From positions 1 to 21,464 of the forward strand of contig JAEZUE010000046.1 of the NCBI GenBank assembly GCA_023443455.1: a stretch of DNA of 21,464 bases. The letters run 5' to 3'. Source of the DNA: Verrucomicrobiota bacterium. Lineage in GTDB: Bacteria > Verrucomicrobiota > Verrucomicrobiia > Opitutales > Opitutaceae. Below, one piece after another: positions 9,201-15,127 of the stretch; the stretch's first letter is position 1; each line of letters starts with the position of its first letter. The position numbers and the translations under genes were made by a program. The notes beneath the pieces were generated by a model. The model saw nothing but the letters and a program-made list of their open reading frames with translations, ran no database searches and was not told the DNA's origin.

Positions 9201-9749
9201 CTCGTGCGCGACGACACCACGCCGAGCGACAAGCCGTGGAACGACATCGATCCCACCGTGTTCATCGACGACGACGGCTCCGCGTATCTCGCCTGGGGCA
9301 ACCCCTACCTCTACTTCGCCAAGCTCAAGCCGAGCATGACCGAGATCGACGGCGAGATCCGGCGGATCGAGCTGCCGTACTACACCGAGGGTCCCTGGCT
9401 CCACAAACAGGGCGACCTCTACTACCTGACGTACGCCGCCTTCGCCCATCAGGGCAAGTGGGAGAAAATCTGCTACGCCACCGCGTCGTCGATCGACGGC
9501 CCGTGGACCTATCGCGGCATCCTCACCGACCAGACGCGGCACAGCTACACCATCCACCCCGGCATCGTGGAGTTCCAGGGCCGCTCGTATCTCTTCTACC
9601 ACACCGCCGACCTCACGCTGAATGGCGAGACCGGCGGCCTCGGCCGGCGCAGCGTCACGGTCGAGCCGCTCGAATACAACACCGACGGCACGATGAAACC
9701 GGTTGCGCAGACCGTCTCCGGTGTGAGTCTGGTGCCGCTTCGCCGGTGA
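6213..9749 (+). CDS. GH3-PA14-GH43 fusion: predicted bifunctional secreted beta-xylosidase / arabinofuranosidase (or xylosidase)
   Basis: A single uninterrupted 1178-residue frame carries two complete glycosidases. A signal peptide (~1-24, ending LVAQ) is followed by the GH3 barrel. This has the 'WWSEALHGV' motif typical of the beta-xylosidase branch, nucleophile D271 in 'VTSDCG', and the conserved LEGEEM loop (residues 619-624) expected to hold the acid/base. A PA14 domain (~458-590, 'WFQGEYFAN' to 'ALEWITP') is inserted in the GH3 C-terminal domain, and a fibronectin-like domain follows (~750-865). After a short linker, residues ~878-1178 form a GH43 propeller with all three catalytic residues: D888 ('ADPAPL'), D1013 ('IDPTVF') and E1059 ('TEGPWL'). 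Dual xylosidase/arabinosidase action on decorated xylo-oligosaccharides is inferred. There is no Shine-Dalgarno; the leader is C/T-rich. GH3 alone is usually 750-900 residues, so the C-terminus is a true addition. Confidence 0.92.
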   Translation: MFVTLRFSRALALALGLSAAALVAQNSTPPYLDPTRPQAERVDDLISRLTLEEKVSMMSNTTPGIPRLGIPKYNWWSEALHGVANAGHATVFPQAIGLAAMWNESLQHEIAQTIGVEGRAKFNGYKGTPDEGLIFRGLTFWSPNVNIFRDPRWGRGQETYGEDPFLTSRLGVAFVRGLQGDHPDYLVAAACAKHFAVHSGPEPLRHIFDATPTPADLHETYLPAFEALVREARVEIVMTAYNALNGVPCSVHPFLYQSLRDWGFDGHVTSDCGSVSDLSRTYKWAPDDAAAEALTVRAGMNVRCGFEPPSLVDAVQRGLVSEQEVDQRLHDLLRTLFRLGIFDPADRVPFNKIAPTENDTPAHGALALRAARESLVLLKNDGLLPLNPQALRRVAVIGPNATSTAVLVGNYNGEPSAPVTLLAGLKAALEPAGVTVDYAHGCDYATRPDSWRLIPQPWFQGEYFANRELQGEPVARDYDRPLCISCRAAKPAKTLPAGVPEKDVSVRWKGDLQTTLAGEYRFRVRGRGGFRLLLDGKVIIDAWAPATGEPAAERVAIGAAVLPENSNLPIRLEYVQGDGPLQVALEWITPAADAPESEALELAQQADVIVYAGGISAQLEGEEMEVDYDGFVGGDRLRIELPELQQRLLEKLRATGKPLVFVNFSGSAVAMPWADQNLNAIVQAWYPGQAGGTAIADVLLGAYNPAGRLPLTFYCATEDLPDFNDYAMTGRTYRYFAGEPLYAFGHGLSYTRFEYLGVRADRLADGGVEVAVELRNTGKRDGDEVVQLYAVPPAGVRPDERQSLCGFQRVHLAAGETQVVKIVVPETALRRWDEAEQKSVVPDGEWLLHVGASSADIRLATAFVVGDAAALRARAGSNPLFRDAFTADPAPLVVGDTLYLYVGHDEATGKQMFNITEWLCYSTKDLRQWTAHGSVLKPTDFSWATGEAWASQVVEKDGKFYFYTTVQHGEPHVGKSIGVAVGDSPLGPFTDARGTALVRDDTTPSDKPWNDIDPTVFIDDDGSAYLAWGNPYLYFAKLKPSMTEIDGEIRRIELPYYTEGPWLHKQGDLYYLTYAAFAHQGKWEKICYATASSIDGPWTYRGILTDQTRHSYTIHPGIVEFQGRSYLFYHTADLTLNGETGGLGRRSVTVEPLEYNTDGTMKPVAQTVSGVSLVPLRR

Positions 9750-9860
9750 TCGCCTTTCCGCCCCGATGCCGTGGGTCGCTCCGCCAGGGCGACCTTCCGA
9801 ACTTAGATCAGGAGGCGGGCTGAAGCGCCGCCCCACGAGTCGTCCTTTGCTCCCCCTCTC
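9750..9860 (+). other. 111-bp intergenic region with two imperfect hairpins
   Basis: It contains an inverted repeat GGTCGC (9774-9779) / GCGACC (9789-9794) and a second GGCGG (9814-9818) / CCGCC (9828-9832). It is unlike repeat copies A and B. A C/T-rich tract runs directly into the next ATG. No promoter or ribosome-binding motif can be supported. Confidence 0.4.
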
Positions 9861-12221
9861 ATGAAACACTCCATCAAACGCCTGTTCGTCGCCGGCCTCC
9901 TGCTGGTCGCGACCGGGGCCTGCGCCCAGGACCCCAACTTCCACATCTACCTCTGCTTCGGGCAGTCCAACATGGAGGGCTTCCCGGGCATCCCCGATTC
10001 CGAGAAGGGTCCGGTCGATCCGCGTTTCCAGGTTCTGGCCGCGGTCGATTTCCCCGAGCAGGGGCGCACGCAGGGTAGTTGGTATCCGGCGACCCCGCCC
10101 CTCAGCCGGCCCAGCGCCGGGCTCAGCCCGGCCGACTATTTCGGCCGCGCGATGGTGGCCAAGCTTCCGGCGCACATCCGCGTCGGCGTCGTCAACGTCG
10201 CCGTCGGCGGCTGCCGGATCGAGCTCTTCGAGAAGGAGAGCTGCGCCGCCTACGTGGCCGACGCCCCGGAATGGATGAAGCCCGCGCTCGCTGCGTACTC
10301 GGGCAATCCCTACCAGCGTCTCGTCGAGACGGCGAAGCTGGCGCAGCAGGCGGGCGTCATCAAAGGCATCCTCCTGCACCAGGGAGAGTCCAACACCGGC
10401 GAGGCCGACTGGCCGCAGAAGGTGAAGGGCGTCTACGAGACCCTGCTCCGTGATCTCGGCCTCGAGGCCGCGGCGGTGCCGCTCATCGCGGGCGAGGTGG
10501 TCGGCGCCGACCAGGACGGCAAATGCGCCAGCATGAACCCGATCATCGCGAAGCTGCCGGAGACCATTCCCACCGCCCACGTCGTCTCCTCGGCCGGCTG
10601 TGCCGCCGGGCCGGACCAGATTCATTTCAGCCCGACCGGCTACCGTGAACTCGGCCAACGCTATGCCGCGGCGATGCTGCCGTTGCTCGGGATTCCCGTC
10701 GTGCCGACGGCACCGATCCTCACGCCGCCCGCGCCGGAGGCCCCGCGCGTCAATGGCCCCGCCGTTTTCGGCGTGCGCCCGGGCGCGGCCTTCCTCTACG
10801 CGATTCCCGTCACCGGGGCGCGGCCGATGACGTTTGCCGTCGACGGCCTGCCCGCGGGACTGACCCTCGACTCCACCACCGGCCGCATCACCGGCTCCGT
10901 GGCTTCGGCCGGCGAATACGCCGTGACCCTGCGCGCGACCAACGCACTCGGCACCGCCGAGAAGTCCTTCCGCATCGTCGCCGGCGACCGCATCGCGCTC
11001 ACCCCGCCCATGGGCTGGAGCAGCTGGAACTGCTGGGGCGACGCCGTGAGCCAGGAGCTGGTGCTCAGCTCGGCCCGCGCCATGGCCGCCAAGGGCCTGC
11101 GCAACCACGGTTGGACGTACATCAACATCGACGACGGCTGGCAGGCGCCGCGCGGCGGCGAGTTCAACGCCATCCAGGGCAACAAGAAGTTCCCCGACAT
11201 GAAGGCCCTCGCCGACGAGATCCATTCCCTCGGCCTCAAGTTCGGCATCTACTCCAGCCCGTGGACCGGCACCTACGCCGGCTACGTCGGCGGCTCCTCC
11301 GACAATGCCGAAGGCACCTATCCGTGGGTCGTCGCAGGCGACGTGGACGAGTTTTACCACCTCAATAAAGACCCGAAGGCGCCCGACGCGAAGCCCACCT
11401 GGGTCAACTGGCATTTCGGCAAGTACTCGTTCGCCGCCCACGACGCCCGCCAGTGGGCCGCCTGGGGTGTCGACTACCTCAAGTACGACTGGTTCCCCAA
11501 CGACGTGGCCCACGTGCAGGAGATGACCGACGCCCTGCGCGCGACTGGCCGCGACATCGTCTATAGCCTTTCGAATACAGGCCTCTACGACAATGCGCCC
11601 GACTACGTGCGCCTCAGCAATCTCTGGCGCACCACCGGCGACATCGTCGACACCTGGGAGAGCGTCACCCGGCTCGGTTTCTCGCAGGACCGCTGGGCCG
11701 CTTTCACCGGACCCGGCCATTGGAGCGATCCCGACATGCTCGTGCTCGGCAAGGTCGGCTGGGGCCCGAACCTCCACCCGACACGCCTCACGCCCGACGA
11801 GCAGTACTCGCACATGAGCCTCTGGTGCCTGCTCTCCGCGCCGCTCATTCTCGGCTGCGATCTCGCGCAGCTCGACGACTTCACCCTCGGCCTGCTCACC
11901 AACGACGAGGTGCTGGCCATCAACCAGGACCCGCTCGGCAAACAGGCCACCCAGTTCGGCAACGTCGACGGCAAGGTCGTCTACGCGAAGACCCTCGCGG
12001 ACGGTTCCATCGCCGTCGGCCTCTTCAACCGCGGCGAGACGGCGACGACCGTCACCGTGAAGTGGGGACCGTGGGGCAACCTGCCGACGGAGCGCGTGGG
12101 CATGCGGTTCCGCGTCCGCGATCTCTGGCGCCAGCAGGACCTCGGCGTCTTCAAGGAAAGCTTCGCAGCCCTGGTGGAGCCCCACGGCGTGGTGCTCGTC
12201 CGCCTGCATGCCAACCCGTAG
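9861..12221 (+). CDS. Secreted fusion of a CE6/SASA-like acetyl esterase, an Ig-like domain and a GH27 alpha-galactosidase (or beta-L-arabinopyranosidase)
   Basis: The 786-residue protein opens with a signal peptide (MKHSIKRLF..., cleavage near GACA|Q). Residues ~25-280 are an SGNH-type esterase: nucleophile S36 in 'FGQSNMEG', the 'LLHQGESN' block (Q174, E176) and the D252/H255 pair in 'PDQIHFS'. This is the pattern of CE6 acetylxylan esterases and sialate O-acetylesterase-like proteins. Residues ~285-376 form a putative-Ig domain ('GLPAGLTLDSTTGRITG'). From ~380 comes GH27: 'TPPMGWSSWNCW', nucleophile D543 in 'YLKYDWF', acid/base D594 in 'WRTTGDI', then a C-terminal beta-sandwich. The esterase would remove acetyl groups and GH27 a terminal alpha-galactose or beta-L-arabinopyranose. 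The TAG stop lies inside repeat copy B. The start follows a C/T-rich leader without Shine-Dalgarno. Confidence 0.92.
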   Translation: MKHSIKRLFVAGLLLVATGACAQDPNFHIYLCFGQSNMEGFPGIPDSEKGPVDPRFQVLAAVDFPEQGRTQGSWYPATPPLSRPSAGLSPADYFGRAMVAKLPAHIRVGVVNVAVGGCRIELFEKESCAAYVADAPEWMKPALAAYSGNPYQRLVETAKLAQQAGVIKGILLHQGESNTGEADWPQKVKGVYETLLRDLGLEAAAVPLIAGEVVGADQDGKCASMNPIIAKLPETIPTAHVVSSAGCAAGPDQIHFSPTGYRELGQRYAAAMLPLLGIPVVPTAPILTPPAPEAPRVNGPAVFGVRPGAAFLYAIPVTGARPMTFAVDGLPAGLTLDSTTGRITGSVASAGEYAVTLRATNALGTAEKSFRIVAGDRIALTPPMGWSSWNCWGDAVSQELVLSSARAMAAKGLRNHGWTYINIDDGWQAPRGGEFNAIQGNKKFPDMKALADEIHSLGLKFGIYSSPWTGTYAGYVGGSSDNAEGTYPWVVAGDVDEFYHLNKDPKAPDAKPTWVNWHFGKYSFAAHDARQWAAWGVDYLKYDWFPNDVAHVQEMTDALRATGRDIVYSLSNTGLYDNAPDYVRLSNLWRTTGDIVDTWESVTRLGFSQDRWAAFTGPGHWSDPDMLVLGKVGWGPNLHPTRLTPDEQYSHMSLWCLLSAPLILGCDLAQLDDFTLGLLTNDEVLAINQDPLGKQATQFGNVDGKVVYAKTLADGSIAVGLFNRGETATTVTVKWGPWGNLPTERVGMRFRVRDLWRQQDLGVFKESFAALVEPHGVVLVRLHANP

Positions 12222-12350
12222 GTCCAGTGCCCGACTGTATCCCAACAACCTCCGCCTGCGCCCCCAGCCGTGGCGCAGGCGTCCCTGCCTGCGGTTCCGG
12301 CCCTCGCCGGCTCCCACCCGAACGGAACCGGTCGCAGACCGGCCCTGCTT
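12218..12350 (+). repeat. Intergenic interspersed repeat, copy B, overlapping the upstream stop codon
   Basis: It begins GTAGGTCCAGT, whose TAG (12219-12221) is the stop codon of the esterase-GH27 gene. It then shares GTGGCGCAGGCGT..CTGCCTGC (from ~12270), CGCCGGCTCCC (from ~12305) and a CCGGTC/GACCGG hairpin (12328-12333 / 12337-12342) with copy A, in the same order. The first hairpin has decayed here, and the segment between the blocks is shorter. It occupies most of the 160-bp gap before the GH31 gene. Confidence 0.7.
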
Positions 12351-12381
12351 CCCCCCCAGTCACCGCTTCGCCCGCTTTCCG

Positions 12382-14988
12382 ATGCACCGCCTCCGTTTGC
12401 TCCTTGCCCTGCTTGCCTTGACCTCCGGCCTCACCTGGGCCGACTCCGAACGGGGAGGCCTCACGTTGCCGGTCGACGGAGGCCGGCTCACGGTCGAGCC
12501 GTTGCTCGACAACGCCGTGCGCGTGCGCTTCGCCCGCGACGAGCGGCCGGCCGAGCCGAGCCTGATCCTCACGGAGGCGGTGGCGCCGCCGGCGTTCCGC
12601 GTCGAGGAGTCCGATACGGCGGTCGTGCTCGAGCTGCCGCGGCTGCGCGCGAGCGTCGACCGTGCGACCGGCGCCATCACCTTCGGCGACGCCGCGGGCC
12701 GCGTCTTGCTGCGCGAGCTGCCGGGCGCGCGCCGGGTCGAGGCGGGCACCGTCCAGGGCGAAGCCACCTGGGCCGTCGCGCAGAGTTTCGACTCCCCCGA
12801 CTCCGAGCGCCTGTTTGGCACCGGCCAGTTCCAGGACGGCTTTCTGGATGTGCGCGATCTGCCGCGCCGTCTCACCCAAGTGAACACGCAGATCGCGGTT
12901 CCGGTCGTCGTCTCGAGCCGGGGGTTCGGCCTGCTGTGGCACAACTACGGCCTCACCGAGTTCAACCCGGCGGACGAGCGCATCGCGCTCGCCCCGGGCG
13001 AGGCCGGGGGATCGTCGACCGCGGTCGACGTGACGACCACCGAAGGCACGCGCCGCGAAGTGCGGCAGGAGCATGTCTTCACCGGGCGTTTCACGACCGG
13101 CGGCGGGCGCCACGCGTTCTTCCTCGATGTGGGCCAGAAGATGGCGCGGCGTTGGCAGGTGGAGATCGACGGCCGGCCGGTGGTCGACTTCGCCAACCTC
13201 TGGCTACCGCCCACCACGAGCTGGTTCGCCGATCTCGCCGCCGGCGAGCACACGGTCCGGGTGGCGGGGGTGAAGGGCGACCGGCCCGTGCTGACGTTTC
13301 GCGCCGCCCGCGCCGTCACGGAGTTTCGTTCCCCCGTCGCCGACGCCCTCGACTACGTTTTCATCGCCGGGCGGGGCGACGAAATCACGGCGGCCTACCG
13401 GCGTCTGACCGGCCCGGCTCCGCTGCCGCCGATCTGGGCGCTCGGCTACATCCACTGCCGCGAGCGCTACAAGTCGCAGGAGGAGCTGCTGCAGAACGCC
13501 GCCGAGTTCCGCGCGCGCGGCCTGCCGCTGGATGTCATCGTGCAGGACTGGCAGTACTGGGGCCGCCACGGCTGGAACGCCATGCGCTTCGACGAGCAGC
13601 ACTACCCGGACCCGGCCGCGATGGTGCGCGCCCTGCATGCGCAGCACACCCGCCTGATGGTTTCCGTCTGGTCGAAGATCGACCCGAACTCCGAGGTCGG
13701 ACGCGAGTTCACCGCGCGCGGTCACTACATACCGGGTACGGACTGGGTCGATTTCTTCGATCCCGCCGCCGCCGGATTCTATTGGGAGAACTTCCGCCAA
13801 CGCCTGCTCCCGCTCGGCATCGACGCCTGGTGGCTCGACGCCACCGAGCCCGAGAACGACGACCTCGTCGGCCGGCGCGTCCATGGCGGGGCGGGGGAGC
13901 GCCTGCGCAACATCTACCCGTTGTTCGTGAACCGGACCGTCTACGAAGGGCTGCGGCGCGACGACCCGCAGCGGCGCACGCTCATCCTCACCCGCAGTGC
14001 CTACGCGGGGCAGCAGCGCTATGCGACCGCCACGTGGTCGGGCGACATCGGCCACGACTGGGAAACGCTGCGGCGTCAGGTCGCGGCCGGCCTGAACTAC
14101 AGCGTCACCGGTCTGCCATGGTGGACGACCGACACCGGCGGCTTCTTCCGGCCCGGCGCCGGGCAGTACACCGAAGCCGACTTCCACGAACGTTTCCTGC
14201 GCTGGCTCCAGTATTCCACGTTCACGCCGTTGATGCGCGTGCACGGCTACCAGACCGACACCGAACCGTGGCGCTACGGCGAGCGGGTCGAGCGGGAGAG
14301 CCGCCGGTGGCTCGAACTGCGCTCGCGCCTGCTGCCCTACCTCTACAGCGAGGCGGCGCGCGTGAGCTTCGAGGGCGCCACGCTTTTGCGCCCCCTCGTG
14401 ATGGATTTCGCCGACGACGATCGCGCGCTCGACCAACGCCACGAGTTTCTGTTCGGCCCGGCGTTGCTCGTGTCGCCGGTGCTCGAATCCGGGGTCGCGC
14501 GCTGGCCCGTCTATCTGCCGCGCCACGCCGGCGGCTGGTTCGATTTCTGGACCGGCGAGGCCTCCGCGGGCGGGCGCACGGTCGAGGTCGCGGCGCCGCT
14601 CGAGCGCATCCCGCTCCACGTCCGCGCCGGCTCGATCCTGCCGCTTGGCCCGGTCGCGCAGCACACCGGCGGAGCGCCCGCCGGCCCGATCGAGCTGCGC
14701 CTCTACCCCGGCGCCGATGCCGACTACACGCTCTACGAGGACAACGGCCTCGACCACGCGTACGAAAAAGGTGAGCACGCGACCATCGCGCTGCATTGGG
14801 ACGAGGCCCGCCGCACGCTGACCGTGGGCGAGCGTGTCGGCGCGTTTCCCGGCATGCCCGAGAAACGCACCTTCCATGTCACCTGGGTCCGCCCCGGCCA
14901 CGGCGTGGGCGCCGCCCCCGAGCCGAAGCCCGACCTTGTCGTCGACTACGCGGGACAGGCGCTCTCCGTGGTTTCACCCTGCCGATGA
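12382..14988 (+). CDS. Secreted GH31 alpha-glycosidase, probably alpha-xylosidase, with a PA14-like insert in the N-terminal domain
   Basis: ATG 12382 (868 residues) starts a clear signal peptide (MHRLRLLLALL...TWA|D); the frame is open upstream, but that part lies in repeat copy B. An N-terminal beta-sandwich is interrupted at ~228-318 by a PA14-like jelly roll ('VFTGRF', 'VEIDGRPVVDF', 'LAAGEHTVRV'). The barrel runs from ~350 ('ALGYIHCRERYKSQ') and has the 'IVQDWQYWG' strand that I associate with alpha-xylosidases, nucleophile D486 in 'WWLDATEPE', and acid/base D555 in 'WSGDIG'. C-terminal beta domains include 'GGWFDFWTGE' and 'YEDNGLDHAYEKG'. Cellvibrio Xyl31A, a xyloglucan alpha-xylosidase, also carries a PA14 insert in its N-terminal domain. 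The likely role is removal of alpha-xylosyl residues from oligosaccharides; alpha-glucosidase activity remains possible. Confidence 0.9.
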   Translation: MHRLRLLLALLALTSGLTWADSERGGLTLPVDGGRLTVEPLLDNAVRVRFARDERPAEPSLILTEAVAPPAFRVEESDTAVVLELPRLRASVDRATGAITFGDAAGRVLLRELPGARRVEAGTVQGEATWAVAQSFDSPDSERLFGTGQFQDGFLDVRDLPRRLTQVNTQIAVPVVVSSRGFGLLWHNYGLTEFNPADERIALAPGEAGGSSTAVDVTTTEGTRREVRQEHVFTGRFTTGGGRHAFFLDVGQKMARRWQVEIDGRPVVDFANLWLPPTTSWFADLAAGEHTVRVAGVKGDRPVLTFRAARAVTEFRSPVADALDYVFIAGRGDEITAAYRRLTGPAPLPPIWALGYIHCRERYKSQEELLQNAAEFRARGLPLDVIVQDWQYWGRHGWNAMRFDEQHYPDPAAMVRALHAQHTRLMVSVWSKIDPNSEVGREFTARGHYIPGTDWVDFFDPAAAGFYWENFRQRLLPLGIDAWWLDATEPENDDLVGRRVHGGAGERLRNIYPLFVNRTVYEGLRRDDPQRRTLILTRSAYAGQQRYATATWSGDIGHDWETLRRQVAAGLNYSVTGLPWWTTDTGGFFRPGAGQYTEADFHERFLRWLQYSTFTPLMRVHGYQTDTEPWRYGERVERESRRWLELRSRLLPYLYSEAARVSFEGATLLRPLVMDFADDDRALDQRHEFLFGPALLVSPVLESGVARWPVYLPRHAGGWFDFWTGEASAGGRTVEVAAPLERIPLHVRAGSILPLGPVAQHTGGAPAGPIELRLYPGADADYTLYEDNGLDHAYEKGEHATIALHWDEARRTLTVGERVGAFPGMPEKRTFHVTWVRPGHGVGAAPEPKPDLVVDYAGQALSVVSPCR

Positions 14989-15127
14989 CGCGATCGACGT
15001 GGCTTGCCTTCCCCTCGCCCTCCGTGCGCCACGCCAACGTCACCCCGAATCCGCCTAACGGTCCAGTACTCCCTCGCTCGCGCTTCGGCGCTCCCCGGCC
15101 AACATCGGTTCCTTCACCCCGCCGCCC
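14989..15127 (+). other. 139-bp intergenic region, no firm feature
   Basis: A C-rich spacer between the GH31 and GH97-like genes. It contains a GGTCCAGTA fragment near 15060 that faintly recalls the start of the interspersed repeat and a CGCTCGCGC-type palindromic patch, but no convincing third copy, terminator or promoter. The last bases before the ATG are C-rich with no Shine-Dalgarno. Confidence 0.35.

Noticed and set aside
8841..9749. Independent GH43 gene separate from the GH3 gene
   Set aside because: There is no stop between the GH3 and GH43 parts, no start with a signal peptide near the junction, and the frame is continuous, so the fusion is the simpler reading.
9861..9926. Lipoprotein signal in the esterase-GH27 protein (Cys near residue 21)
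   Set aside because: The residues before the Cys (T-G-A) do not fit the lipobox well, whereas an A-C-A|Q signal peptidase I site does.
6192..12317. Open reading frame of about 2040 codons on the minus strand across the GH3-GH43 and esterase-GH27 genes
   Set aside because: It is a shadow of codon bias in high-GC sequence: its translation is rich in Arg, Gly, Ala, Glu, Val and His without any domain pattern, it crosses an intergenic repeat, and the + strand carries complete catalytic motifs throughout.
12208..12381. Upstream in-frame start for the first GH31
   Set aside because: The extra 58 codons lie in the interspersed repeat and would precede an obvious signal peptide beginning at 12382.
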